This document shows positions 47,261 through 58,834 of a stretch of DNA of 64,000 nt, piece after piece. The stretch is from Aedes albopictus (taxonomy: Eukaryota > Arthropoda > Insecta > Diptera > Culicidae). The translations under genes and the position numbers were made by a program. Below the pieces are notes generated by a model, which was not told the DNA's origin, made no database searches, and saw only the letters and a program-made list of their open reading frames with translations. The stretch spans positions 157,282,754 through 157,346,753 of the forward strand of contig NC_085136.1 of assembly GCF_035046485.1 (NCBI RefSeq). Direction: 5' to 3'. Positions within the stretch are counted from its first letter, which is position 1; each line of letters opens with the position of its first letter.

Positions 47261-48248
47261 GAATTTGGACATAATAAAGTAATAATAAATTATTAAGAGA
47301 ATTTAAACGCGAATTAAACACTTTTCACTCGCATCAGATATGTAAGCGCATAATCATCATTTACGGATAATAACATTAATTTCAATTTGTTGCTGAAAAC
47401 AAACGTCACGTATTTGAAAACAGCAATTCTCGCATGATCAGGATTATCGCAATTAAATGACAAAAGTCCAATCCAAACATTTGATTTGAGCAACAAATGA
47501 ACGGAAGCTATAATTTTTCAATCATTGTCCTGTCCCTCCGACATGCACATATCATCTCCCCTAACGAGGGTGAACTCTATTTTATCGAACAAACATAGTC
47601 CCAAGCTCCAGAAAATTGCACCACTATAAATCACCCTGTCCTGCCCGTCCGTTTCTCTCAGCCGGTCGCAACAGTTTCACTAACCCTCGCAAGAATTCAA
47701 ATATATACCTACGCATATTTCCTTCCAACTCTCAAACCTACCCCATAACAGTTATCATCCTCTGAAAAACAAAAACTCACGTTTGTAGTTCTGTTTGTTG
47801 TACCACCAGTCGTAATTTTGTTCGTAGACACAGAAAGCATAAATAAATCCACTAATAAAATGTATAATTCACTGCACTTTAGCACCGCACAGAGCACCTT
47901 TGCACATCGCTTATCTCCCAACCAGCTCTTTCCGAGCGGCGGAGCTGCTCCTCGCAGATCCCTTCTCTCATCATCCCATCTTCCACCTTCCTAATGTCCC
48001 ATTTAATATCAATATTGAATCAACTTCCATTTGCAACCCGCCGCACTCGCAATCACAGGACGCACTCCCCACAATGCTTTATTTAACCGCACAATCCAAC
48101 AACCGGCGACTGTGGAAATTTATCACTTTGCAAGACTATTTTTGCACATTTGGACTAATTTTCACTTTTCTACTACCCTTCACGATGCGACACGCAACCA
48201 CGATATCACCATCAACCACCGTAACGTCGCGGATAATCCGATAATCAG

Positions 48249-48434
48249 GTGGCCTGGATCAAAGCGGACGCGAAAGCGATCCTCGCAATCCACGAGCACG
48301 TGATCACCAACAACGGGCGGTTGTCGGTTACGCACAATGACTACAACACCTGGACCCTGGTGATACGGAACGTCAAGATGGAGGACCGAGGGGTGTACAT
48401 GTGCCAGGTCAACACCGACCCGATGAAAATGCAG
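48249..48434 (+). CDS. DIP-like gene, exon 4 (body of Ig1)
   Basis: A 186-base exon (62 codons) starting after acceptor ATAATCAG and ending at GCAG|GTGAGA. It begins VAWIKADAKAILAIHEHVI, giving the core Ig tryptophan (Trp206). It ends EDRGVYMCQVNTDPMKMQ, giving Cys255, the disulphide partner of Cys194, within the D-x-G-x-Y-x-C motif. HNDYNTWTL and QVNTDPMKMQ are hallmark strings of insect DIPs. The upstream intron is about 10.96 kb (37288-48248) and the downstream intron about 6.15 kb (48435-54588). Both are full of mobile elements. Confidence 0.95.
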
Positions 48435-48897
48435 GTGAGAGTTTGTCAAATAACGTTAATTGGTTTTGTAAGCACAATAGTCTATTTTATGAGGCTAGTC
48501 AAATGACAGAAGTACGCGCTCTGATGTTTACGTTTTCAATCATCATCCGGTTGATGATGGTTAATGACTGCGCGCAAGTCAAGCGTAGCTTTTGAAACTG
48601 GCTTAAACAATAATTAGAAATTTTTATTTAATTTATTTTCGCAAGTTAACGAGTGAATTGCAACGAAAAAAACACCTGATTAATTATTGAGTTTTGTATT
48701 GCTTCTTCGACAGCTTTTGAGCCTATTTTGGCTCAAATTTCTCATATCTCCAATTTGTCGAATAAGTACCTTTTCAAAAATTACACGATATTCCAGCAAA
48801 ACAATCGTGCGTGGAATTCTGTCAGTTGACGCCGCTGCTGCGATCAGCTGTTCTGAAACGTCTCGTAAAATGGCTTATATCCATATCAACTGAAAGT

Positions 48898-48990
48898 AGG
48901 GCTAGGTGGATCAGTTGCTCGGTCGTATGCTGAAGATACTAGGTTCAATCCCTGGTTCGTCCCTTTCCTCCTACTTTGTATATTTATTTC
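48898..48990 (+). mobile_element. tRNA-like SINE head
   Basis: GGATCAGTTGCTCGGTCGTA (A-box-like) and AGGTTCAATCCCTGG (B-box) at tRNA spacing. No proper acceptor stem is visible, so not called a tRNA gene. Confidence 0.45.
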
Positions 48991-49069
48991 CAAATTCTCA
49001 CTTTTCATGTCAACTCATGCGTTTATAGCCACCGGAAGAACCAGAAACGTGTGGAAAAACACCGTTTTC

Positions 49070-49461
49070 CTTCTTTCGGGGATGGCAGACCTCGCGCTTC
49101 GATAAGCTGGCATTTGTAGAGTGATTGCTTATGGAGGGTTACACTGACGATCTATCCAGCGATGATGTACAGCCGAGTCTCGTATTAGACGCTGCCACCC
49201 ACTTTACGCCCACCGCTATTTCTCAGCTGTTTGATTCAAGATCTAGCTGATTTTTTTTAGCGTAGTTAGTGCTTACTATAGACTCACCACACACAAAAAA
49301 TATTTAGTTCGAAGACAACCTGGAAATCGCGGTGAACGTAAAGTGTGTGGCAGCGTCCAATAGGAGACTCGACTGTACATCATTGCTGGATAGATCGTCA
49401 ATGTAATCACTCTACAAATGCCAGCTTATCGAAGCGCGAGGTCTGCCATCCCCGAAAGAAG
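49070..49461. repeat. Inverted duplication of R1-clade endonuclease sequence
   Basis: 49070-49214 is the reverse complement of 49334-49461 (TTCTTTCGGGGATGGCAGAC mirrored). A 13-base insert in the left arm (GCTTATGGAGGGT) and a few substitutions distinguish them. Confidence 0.85.
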
Positions 49462-50140
49462 AAATGGACACAAACCGATATACTGGTGGTGTCCAGAAAT
49501 CGGAGAAATTCGCGCAGCCTGCCCAAGAGCTAGAAGGCGGATGCAAAGAGCGCGCACCGATGAGGGTAGAACGGAACGTAAGTAAGGCCTACAGACTGGC
49601 TAAACTGGCACTGAACAAAGATATTAGTGCACGTAAACGGGAGTGCTTCAAAGCTACCAAGCATCCACCACGACCCCTTGGGGTGATGCCTACGGAGTAC
49701 GCCTCACACAGCGGTGAGGCTGATCTAGTAGTACACAAATCTGTGTAACTTCTGTAACCGTGTGGAAACAAACGTTGTTCCCGCGCCACGATACAAGACC
49801 ATGGGCCCCCGTTCACTATGGCCAAACCGGCCAAAGCGACGTCACCCCGGTTACGAACGACGAGCCCCTCACAATAGCTCAGAATGGCTATACAGATGCG
49901 CCTAGACAAAAGCGAATTTTTGGAGGCAAAGATTGGTTTTACAGCCCATACCCGGGAAGCACCCTAACGACCCGTCGGCGTACATGCCTATCTGCCTTCT
50001 GAACACCGCCGGGAATTTTTTGGAACGGATCATTCTGTCGAGGCTGATGGTCCATACTGAAAAGAAAAACGATGACTCTGGCCTCTCAGATAACTAGTTC
50101 GGCTTCCGGAAGGGTCGATCGACGGTGGACGCGTGAAGTA
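49334..50140 (+). pseudogene. R1-clade ORF2 remnant (endonuclease end and N-terminal RT)
   Basis: Plus strand. 49334-49461 is endonuclease-region sequence. Then YTGGVQKSEKFAQPAQELEG and VSKAYRLAKLALNKDISARK form the Arg/Lys-rich helix between endonuclease and RT. From about 49975 another frame gives PSAYMPICLLNTAGNFLERI and FGFRKGRSTVDA (RT), with an in-frame stop before FGFRKG. The sequence then degenerates. The 5' part is duplicated in inverted orientation at 49070-49214. Confidence 0.75.
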
Positions 50141-50489
50141 CATTAATTTCTAACAACTAGGACACACTAATTCCAATCATATCATATGTTGAAATCAGGC
50201 ACGCGATATTGGAGATAAGCACTGTCGCTGGAAGGTGGCAGCAGCTCTTCCTCTCTGGAGCCACCATATGTTGACGACGGGGCACTTACCGTTGCGAAGG
50301 TAGATGTCGACGACCGAAACTACTTATTGATACTCGGAGGATTGAGTGGTAGATAATTAAAATCGATTGGTCCAAATCGAATGTGGGAGCGATCACCTGG
50401 CCTTCCTAGATCCGGTCAAATTCTTTCGCATTCGAAGACGTGACTTAGTCGGATGAGGAAAAGTTGATCGCAATGCATTTATATTTTTC

Positions 50490-50640
50490 TAGACCCATGC
50501 CAAAGTTACTCGCATTCGGAACCGTGGTTTACCAGAGTGAGAAAATAAATGCTTGTCCACACTTGAATCGGCGTCAAACTGGCCTTTTCAGACTTTTGCC
50601 AAAGTTACTCGCATTCGGAATCGTAGCGTGCCAGAGTGGA
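50490..50640. repeat. Two direct repeats of about 97 bp
   Basis: GCCAAAGTTACTCGCATTCG occurs at about 50500 and 50597, each followed by a GTG/CCAGAGTG segment. Confidence 0.7.
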
Positions 50641-50789
50641 AAAAGTTTGATCGATTCAGTATGATTTAGGACTTCCTCGATTCTAAGTACCAAGTAACCG
50701 GCTGTCCTCTAGGGGGCCAACTCGACTAACTGTTGGTCAGCCCACCATTTCCTCTGGAGATGAAGCACGATTGTGGATACTAGCTCATC

Positions 50790-52440
50790 ATTTGTCATTA
50801 AAAACACCTCTCTCGGACCGAAGTGGTCTTGTAGCGTGAGTGCCCATCATCCTACCTCACGTTTCCATTATCCTCTGCAGCATCTCGGAAGAGCGTTCTG
50901 GTGGTGCAGATGTACTCTTCGTTCTGCATATAACTACCCTGTAGGCATCTCCCCAGGGGGTTGTGTTGGCAATCTAACAGAGATTAGCGAAGCATGCCCG
51001 CTTACGCGCTTTAATCGCTTTGTTCAGTGCCAATTTTGCCACCCTGTATGCCTCCTGTCGCTCCGCTCTCAACTCATCGGTCCGACCTCTTTGCATCCTT
51101 CTCTTTGCCCTATGGCAGGGTGCGCGGAGTTCCGCGGTTTCCTGGCACCACCAGTATAGTGGTCTGCGTCCATTCCTGGGTATAGATCGTTTCGGCATTG
51201 TTCCAATCCCTAAAGGTGCTTGTAACGCCTGCATTCGCAGCCTCGACGTTTAATCCCGCCATAGCCTCGAGTAGAGCCCAACTTCTCTCGTTCGTCGAGC
51301 GACTGACCCACTCGACCGCCAACGCGTTAAAGTGCCCACGGATGACCAAAGGAGTCAATCCTACTAGTACGCTTACTAGCGAGTCTACCATGGACGAGAA
51401 CTCGTCTATCGGTCACCTGGGGGGCATGGCAACTGCAGTAGTGGATTTCGTCGATCTTCGCAATTGCGAAGCCCTCGCTCGTCGTGCAGATTATCTCCTG
51501 AACCGGGTACCGACCGGTCGTGCAGATCGCTGCTTTCTTAGCCTTGTCCACTACCCAGTTCTCATTATCGGGGGGATGCGATATGGGTCCGAAAGTAGTG
51601 CGATGTGTGTACTCGACTCCGAGGCAGACTTTAACAACAACTGCTGCGCGGCTTCACAGTGATTTAAGTTCAACTGTGTGACCTGCATCATTTTCGGCGA
51701 ATCTGACTTAAATTCATGCTTGGGCACTTAAGCCCACCCATCACGGGGCCTTTTTTTTCGCCGTGAAAATCAGACATGTTAAGTGTAGAATTAGCTATAA
51801 GTTAAAATACACATTAATAAAAACAAAAAAAAAAAATCAGGCATGTTGGTGCCGATTTGCACACCCTGGCGAAATGGTCTGCTACTCCGCTGTGCTTCGC
51901 TTTGGTTTTTCTCAATACATTCTCTTTACTCTATTTACCAACCGTAATCCAAGGGTTTTCCTTCCCTTGGACCGGCTACTTTTCTGGCCCTCATCAAGGG
52001 GTTTCGGATCTTTACCTCTTTACCTTTACCTCTCGTTGCGCGACCGGTTTTGCGTTGCTCGCACTGCGCGGGCGTGTACTCATCACTGGCCAAGTGGCCA
52101 CTCCTCGTCGACGTATCTCGGCCTTTTTGCTTGGGCCGAGTTTTTCATCGTTCCAGCAGCCCCACTTGGCTGCACCCTAGTCGTGCTGTCCGTAGAAGGG
52201 CGGTCCGTTTGCGTGGACCTCTCCACTCTACACGCATCGACCACACTTCCTCGTCACTCAACAAAAAAATCGTAATCTTTCATGGCGTGGGCCACCGAAT
52301 TTCGGAGCTTAAGCAGACCTTTTTCAAGGTCTTTGCTGATATGGTTCCGGCCGCTCGTGTAGCCGATCAGCTCCTCGAGCTGTTCAGGAACTTATTGACA
52401 TTGTTCCTGATGTTCCCAAGGCACCCCTGACCGTGCTGGG
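50790..52440 (-). pseudogene. R1-clade element remnant: ORF1 plus endonuclease and linker of ORF2
   Basis: Minus strand, read from 52440 down. ORF1 begins with TSGRNHISKDLEKGLLKLRN (about 52380-52290), followed by decayed ORF1 and a 52-bp tail insertion at 51781. About 51410-51230 gives the endonuclease core (LVIRGHFNALAVEWVSRSTN, then ALLEAMAGLNVEAANAGVTS), with the usual GDFNAW motif mutated. 51180-50974 gives RRPLYWWCQETAELRAPCHR and AYRVAKLALNKAIKARKRAC, and the linker runs to about 50790. Several frameshifts and stops; RT is absent. Confidence 0.75.
51781..51832 (+). mobile_element. 52-bp retroelement 3' tail with target duplication
   Basis: AAGTGTAGAATTAGCTATAA... ending in ACATTAATAAAAAC and poly-A, flanked by AAAATCAGACATGTT (51766-51780) and AAAATCAGGCATGTT (51833-51847). 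Confidence 0.75.
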
Positions 52441-52599
52441 ACACTTTGGAAGCTCTGCTTAATCTCCGCCACGCCTAGGAAAACTCTGCTTGAACTACTC
52501 GTGTGCAGTGCACATGATGCTCGGTTACCTTGCAGTGCCAAAGGTGATTAGTCCTCACTGGTTTTGAACATGCTTCGCCTAAGAAAAGTCGTCTTAAGC

Positions 52600-52772
52600 T
52601 CCCACCGTCATGCCGCATTGTATGGCACGCACGAAGATATACTACGCCCTAGAAAGTCAAGAAAATGTCTTTTCGAAAAAGTTCCTGGACCGAGCGGAAA
52701 CCGAACTCGTCATCCTCAGCACGGTCTTGCTGAATACCTGCGTGCTTATCGCATTGGCTATATGGGCCCTTA
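52600..52772 (-). mobile_element. Degenerate Feilai-type SINE
   Basis: Minus-strand copy: AGGGCCCATATAGCCAATGC and GTATTCAGCAAGACCGTGCT match the 12.5-kb copy, but the B-box is mutated. Confidence 0.7.
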
Positions 52773-52789
52773 ACAATACATTAATTTTA

Positions 52790-53420
52790 AAGGTCAAGCA
52801 CCCGGACGAGACCATGGTCGGTATGTCCGCTGTGCAGTGCGCATATGCGCGCCACCGAAGGTTTGCTTCATGTGTCTTGCACTGGGACACAAACCAGGGG
52901 GCTGTTAAGGCCCTCATAAGAACAAGCTATGTATGCGATGTAGAGGTGAGGGTCATAAGGTGCAAGACTGCACAAACCATCCCAAGTGATGATGATTAAC
53001 CTGGGCTTGTTAGGGGAATATCTGTAAATAAAAGAAAATCGGGTTAAGTACGGTTCCTTTGAATTCCACTAAGAATTTACATCCTTTGACAGATACGTAT
53101 TTCGACCTCAACTGTAAGGTCGTCTTCAGTGTTTTGTACGAGTCAAGTACAAGACACTGAAGACGACCTTACAGTTGAGGTCGAAATACGTATCTGTCAA
53201 AGGATGCAAATTCTTAGTGGAATTCAAAGGAACCGTACTTAAACCGATTTTCTTTTATTTACATCCCAAGTGCTTGATTCGTTCCTGGAAATTAGCGAAT
53301 AATAAAGTGAGGTCCATGTTGCCCGTCCTTCAATAGAGTCACAGCTGACACATCGCAATGCAGGTAACGCAGCTGAACCTGAACCACTGTGACGCAGCTC
53401 AAAGATTCTTCGTTGACTGT
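52790..53420 (+). pseudogene. R1-clade ORF1/ORF2 junction split by a palindromic foldback element
   Basis: Plus strand. Before the insertion one frame reads APPKVCFMCLALGHKPGGC (intact CX2CX4HX4C knuckle), a stop, then KLCMRCRGEGHKVQDCTNHP (second intact knuckle). After the foldback at 52989-53261 the frame resumes as CLIRSWKLANNKVR. The ORF2 start follows at 53358: MQVTQLNLNHCDAAQRFF, the canonical R1 endonuclease N-terminus. The insertion therefore sits near the end of ORF1. Confidence 0.8.
52989..53261. mobile_element. Palindromic foldback element with 11-bp target duplication
   Basis: Arms 53024-53139 and 53147-53261 are near-perfect reverse complements around a 7-base loop. CATCCCAAGTG flanks the insertion at 52978-52988 and 53262-53272. 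It splits the R1-clade ORF1 end at a readable point. Confidence 0.88.
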
Positions 53421-54588
53421 AGGAGGTCTAAAGTCCCACACTCACTAAGCCTTCCGTTCTCCTTATTGCTTAGAGAAGAAAAATACACCTGTGTAGGTGT
53501 ATTGTAAGCAGTGTCGAAAAAATTCAGCACAATGATGTTCAATTTGTGTGAAAACGAGCACAAATAAACAAACACAGTTACCCATAGCCACGAGGCCGAG
53601 AATGAACATGACAAAGAGAGACGAGACAATGAAAGCGGCGTCTTGGGGTGTCATCCACTGTAATTGAAGCTCAGTTCAGCTGAACTTCAGCTCGATGAAT
53701 TCGAATATGAATTGAAATTGATTTATTATGGTTTAGGCATACAAATACCGATATGTTACCTTAATTCAATGCATTATAGTTACTTTTGGTGAGTGATGCA
53801 AAACAACTGCATTTTTTGCTTCTGCATCGTGCTTAATTAAAAATAATCAGTTGAAATTGAAAATACTGACTTTGAGTATCAGTAGGTGATTGAAGTTCAG
53901 CAGACAGCAGTCAAAAGAATTTCGAAAGCATACATTTCTGAGAATGCCGCTCGGGTTGTCAAGACGACTATCAAAACAAAAACAAATCAACGACGCTGGC
54001 GCCGCTGGGCGTCGGTGGAGCCGACCGTATTTTGACAATTGTCGTCACTGATTGTAAGTAACGCGCCTAATGAGCTGTGTCACATCATCTTATGAGTAAT
54101 CAATACACAATCTATGATTTTAGGTCTGGCATCGACGTACCTACCACGGTTCACTCTCTGCCAAGCTACTATTTCTCAAAAGCACTCCGACATACCGGCA
54201 TGAACTAGTTTATGAACAGAAAAAAGCCTCAGTGGATAAATGATGTATCTTACATATATACTGAATAAATCATCACTTTGCAACAAATTTCGTAGATAAC
54301 TATTTTATTATTTAAACAACCGACTTTCATACCGTGTTAGTTTATTTATGACGTTTGGTTATACATATTCTAAGAACAATGACTTCATTATCATCAAATA
54401 TCATGCCTCTTCCTCTCAGCAACCAAACTTGTAGCCATCTGTTCGACAGACTTTCATATCAGCTAATCAGATTACCGCTACCCAGCTCGGAAAACTCACA
54501 TAAAAGACATGACATCTGCCGCATTCTTCCATCAAACTGTACCCTAGGCAAGCTTTAATTAAAACTACCGCTCTTTTTCATTACACAG

Positions 54589-54781
54589 ACTGCATTTCTG
54601 GAAGTGGTGATCCCACCGGACATAGTCTACGAGGAAACTTCAGGCGACATGATGGTCCCGGAAGGTGGCTCTGCCAAATTGGTCTGCAAGGCTCGGGGCT
54701 ACCCGAAACCGAAGATCATCTGGCGCCGGGAGGACGGCCGGGAAATAATCGCACGTAATGGCACCCACGGGAAGATGAAAG
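54589..54781 (+). CDS. DIP-like gene, exon 5 (first half of Ig2)
   Basis: A 193-base exon after acceptor TTACACAG, ending at AAAG|GTAGGT. It starts TAFLEVVIPPDIVYEETSG, the Ig1-Ig2 linker typical of DIP/Lachesin proteins (LEVVIPPDI). It then runs MVPEGGSAKLVCKARGYP (Cys298), KIIWRREDG (Trp310) and a sequon NGT at 322-324. It begins in phase 0 and ends in phase 1. The apparent reading frame past the donor is intron. Confidence 0.95.
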
Positions 54782-54890
54782 GTAGGTTGGAAAGTATGTT
54801 CCGTCGCCGGTCGTCAGTCAGTCAGTGCTTCGTGTTTCAATTTAATCTGGTACGTCTTCTTTCACACCATCGTCATCATTGTGCATGCAG

Positions 54891-55019
54891 CCACGGTCGT
54901 GGAAGGTGAGATGCTATCACTTACCAAGGTGACACGCTCGGAGATGGGTGCGTACATGTGCATCGCGTCCAACGGTGTCCCTCCGTCGGTGAGCAAACGG
55001 ATGAAGCTCCAAGTACATT
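54891..55019 (+). CDS. DIP-like gene, exon 6 (second half of Ig2); last exon visible
   Basis: A 129-base exon after acceptor GTGCATGCAG and a 109-base intron, ending at donor CATT|GTAAGT. It encodes VVEGEMLSLTKVTRSEMGAY then MCIASNGVPPSVSKRMKLQV (Cys353). This completes Ig2 with the E-M-G-A-Y-M-C-I-A-S-N-G-V-P-P signature of DIPs. It ends in phase 1 after LQVH; in the family the chain continues into Ig3. I found no Ig3-coding exon in 55020-64000, so intron 6 is probably at least 9 kb and the gene leaves the window. Which DIP paralogue this is cannot be decided by eye. Confidence 0.93.
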
Positions 55020-55915
55020 GTAAGTTTAATGGCCCTTTGCTTTTCTTTCGTTGTTATGCTATGCTTTTTACCCATTCAAAAGGTGAAACTTAGTTACGGA
55101 GATCCATTTCAACACAGAGTGTGGTACTTGTACAGAAGAGGTTTGGTTGCAGTGAGTCGCAGTCGAAAGCGTTCACTTGCCGTTTTACCTTACAATTTAG
55201 CCAAATTGAAGTAACACAAGTTTACAAAATAAAACGAAAGTCGTGAACTTCTGTCAACGACCAAAATTTTTGAAGCACAATTTAGTGCTGATTTCGAAAC
55301 GGACCTTCAAAAAATTTTAAGTAGAACAGTTTTTGAGTTTTAGCTCAATATCGAGTTTTGCAACTTTTCAAAATATGTAATTTATTAAAATTCAAATATA
55401 TTGCGTTTTGTTCAACCAATTTTAAATCTTTTCCCATAAATTAAAAGCTGAATACAATTCCATTCAATCATCTGAATACAGGTTTTGCGTCAGATTGATG
55501 AAATTCAAGATATTGTCGAGTTTTAGGGACGATCTTCTTAAATTTTAGCAAAATTCCCAGAAATTTTTGAAGAAATGTATTTTTTTCAATAAGAAAAAAC
55601 CAACTTAAAAATTCTTTCTCGACGTTTATTTGACGTATCATATGTAGGCGAGTTACAGTAAAAATTTCAGGTCAATCGGAGTATTGATTACGGAGAATGA
55701 GATGTTTGAAGTGAGCGTATGGAAAGTCGAAAAAATTTCCGCTCTACTGTATTTTTTTTCTTTCGCGTTTTAGAACTCAGGGCATGATTCTACACCAAAA
55801 ATGATCATCAACTTACCGAGTTCAAAAATGCTGTAAACTAGTGTAATCAACAATTCAAATTCCATCTCAAATCTATCAACGAAAATTTTTATATGGACAA
55901 AAGTCAACGATAGAA
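55020..55915. other. Intron 6 of the DIP-like gene; nothing recognised
   Basis: AT-rich intronic sequence with no exon-like segment; an Ig3-coding exon was looked for and not seen. Confidence 0.5.
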
Positions 55916-55919
55916 AAGG

Positions 55920-56450
55920 GTGTGAGGAGGTAACAGGGACACTTCAGGGGGTTCCAGGAAGATTCCATGGGGTCTAAGGGACGTTTCAGGGAGTCTCAGA
56001 GGGACTCTAAATAGAATTCATGAGCAATTTCTGTCAGAGGGTCTTAAGTGTTTTTACAGGTGTACCAAAGATTCTTATAGGTGTTTCAGGCAGTCACTGT
56101 GGGTCCTAGAAGGTTTCAGGAATAGAAGTGATTCTAGGCAATTTTAGAGGGTTCTCAGGGGTGTCCAGGAACGGCGCCCTAAATCTTTCTGAAATATCCC
56201 TAAAATTTCTTGAAGTGCCTCTGAAAGAACTGTAATCCCTCTAAAAGAAATACCATTCTCCCCAGAAGCCCACTGAAATCCCCTAAAATCCCCCTGACAT
56301 GCCTCTGAAGCGCACCTAAAATTTCTTGGACCCACCTTATGCCTTCTTGAATTCCCTTAAAAAACTTGTGAAACCCCTTGGAAACTTCACCTTTTAGACT
56401 TCCCAGAAACCCCTGGAAACTCCCCTGGGGTTTATCTCAAACCTCCAGGA
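55920..56450. repeat. CCCCCTGAAACC-type minisatellite with a strand switch
   Basis: 55920-56170 is in the G-rich orientation (GGGGGTTCCAGG, GGTCTAAGGG); from about 56175 it is C-rich (CTAAAATCCCCCTGAC). Confidence 0.8.
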
Positions 56451-57185
56451 GCAGAACGTCTTCTCAAGAATTAAGTTCCATCATTCAAAGCCGACTCAAT
56501 TCATACACAAAACTCCCTCTTTTTATGCCCTGTTTTAATAAATGATAACGGATCCTCTTGGCAATCTCACTACACTCGTACTGGCGATGCAATCAGTAGA
56601 ACGACTCGACGGAGAGGGCATGGCTGTACATGAATTTTGATAACGATCTCTGTACAGTCATGGTCCTGTGAACTTAAGAGAACGTAAGGTCACAGAACAG
56701 ATGTGTATCTTCGAACAAATTTGAAGTTTCGAGGTGGAAGTCGTAAAATTTTCACTTGGAGATCTAGATTGGAATGAATTTCTTTGGAGAAATAAAAAAT
56801 CATCAAAGCGTGCCGCGTTCCCGCCCTATGCTCGCTGTACAAAAAAGCTTGCTTTCCACCACCAGGTTCGCTAGTGTCCAGCAATCAAACGAGCGGTTCT
56901 TTTCGTGATGAAGATTCACCCCCGTGGTAAGGTGTTTTTGATCACACCATTGGACTGAAAAGACAAGAAATTTTCCAAAGAATACATCAAGAACAATCGT
57001 AATCAATAAATTGAGAGATAAATTTATGAAAATATATTACAATTGTTTTGGTGGGATTCAAACTCACGACTCCTTATCGCCAATCTGACACTTTTACTAA
57101 CTGGGTCACAGAACAAGTAACGATTATGTGAAATAGAAAGTCAAACTGGTTTCGTAGTGCCACCCTAACCGGGTCCGTCTTTCCA
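56451..57185. other. Unassigned, with a tRNA-like SINE head near its end
   Basis: 57045-57112 on the minus strand has a B-box-like GAGTTTGAATCCCACC and an A-box-like segment. The rest shows nothing recognised. Confidence 0.35.
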
Positions 57186-57188
57186 ACT

Positions 57189-57468
57189 ACAGTAAACGTT
57201 CGATAACTGCAACATGTTAACGTTTCACTTATCAAATGAAATTCGATAACTACAACAACTGACAGACGTCATGGAACTGTCAGTTGCTGCAGAATGCAGC
57301 CAATGTGCATACGGAAAACTTCGCACTGCAACAAAAGTGCATGCTTAAAACATCGCTGTTGACATTTCGTTTTGACGGATAGCGGTGCGTTAAATGTAAA
57401 ATTGTTGCACTTAGCGGGCTTGCAGTTGCATTGCAGTTAAAGCGTTTGCACCGAGCGAACATCTACTG
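57189..57468. mobile_element. MITE with TACAGTA/TACTGTA termini
   Basis: Left TACAGTAAACGTTCGATAAC; right, inverted, TACAGTAGATGTTCGCTCGG. CAGT start and TA flank suggest a pogo-like family; internal TGCAAC/GTTGCA motifs repeat. Confidence 0.6.
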
Positions 57469-57479
57469 TATATCTCTGC

Positions 57480-58570
57480 TTCGGCTCTTAAGGCTAAGTC
57501 CCATCAAAACCTCATTGATGTTTAAAGGTTCTTTCTGTCCCCGTATGTGTTTGTGTTGTTGACAGCTAAAATTCATTGAAATTTACGATTTTCTTCGGTT
57601 GGTTAAACGATAGTAACTGCAAGTCCCCGTATATAAGTAATTCTCTGCATTGAAGGTGATATTTTCAATTCTGAGACGTTATAAGAAAAAATGAATCTTC
57701 AACACTTCTTGTCCTGCGGGTTTGCTTTCTTTTACTTTCTGTTTATCAACATACTATAAAGAGATGTCATATGAACTCACTTTCAAGTTCTTTGTCCACA
57801 TTATGTGTCCATCTAGTAGCAATGGAAAAAGCTAGGAGCGGCTCTTTCACCAAGATGAGTAAAATTTCAAATAATTTCAATTCACACTTGTGACACTCTC
57901 CACTAAACTTTACTGCTGGGCATTTTTCTTCCCCGATGTCATGTGCCCTTTACATTTTGGCAAATGTGCTACAAAAAAATAAACTTTAAGCACGGTCGTC
58001 AAAGTTTCCAAGCCCTTTCCGACTGAAGGTTGCTTATAATGGTGTAGCAGAGCTGCTACTCGTGTCAAGAGGACCGTGGCAAAAGTGGAAAACTCTGGAG
58101 GAGTATTCACACATGCTCCAGAGATACGGACGGACAGATGAGCTTCCGGCCGCCGTTCGCTGCGTTGGTTGGTGGCGAAAATTACCATACAGATGTTGGT
58201 TGGTTGAGTGGCATTCCAGAGAGCACGGGGGTTGCCAAGCGTGTCCGGAATATATGGGTGAAAATTAATTTAAAGTAGGAGCGAATAGTTGCACTTCACC
58301 GACGACGGACGAACGGACGGACGAATGGACTGACGGTTTGACCCTCTTCAAGTTGGGCGAACTGAGGATGCGGAAACAATTTCAGCCACCGAAGAAGATA
58401 CACGTACTGTTCAAAATACTTCAGTTTAAATAAATTTTAAATGCGTTTTTCATTGCGGTTATATGGGATACAGCAAACCTGTAATTTATATAATCTATTG
58501 ACAATTGTGTTGAATGCGATAGAGGTCAATTTATAACAGTGCAGTGAACACGTGTGAATAGTGCCCTCCT
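57480..58570. other. No recognised feature
   Basis: Intronic sequence with short ORFs only. Confidence 0.35.
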
Positions 58571-58599
58571 TTTAAAAAGGGGTTTCAGCGGCGTACTAA

Positions 58600-58830
58600 G
58601 AGAGCTAAGAGGAGTTTCAAGGTGGTTCCAGGGGGTTTCAGGGGGTACCTGTAGATCTCAGTAACATTTTAGGGGGCCTCAAGGGAAACCTGTAGGCCTC
58701 AGAGGCGCTTCAGGGAGTCTCAGCGGGTGTCACGATGTTTCAGGGGGTTTCATGGGATCTGGAGCAATGCAGGGGTCTCAGAATCATCCTAGGGGGTTTT
58801 AGGGATGTTCAGGGGTTCCAAGGGGATATC
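58600..58830. repeat. GGGGGTTTCAGG-type minisatellite patch
   Basis: Degenerate units (GGGGGTTTCAGGGGGTACC) running directly into the endonuclease fragment at 58835. Confidence 0.8.
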
Positions 58831-58834
58831 CCGC

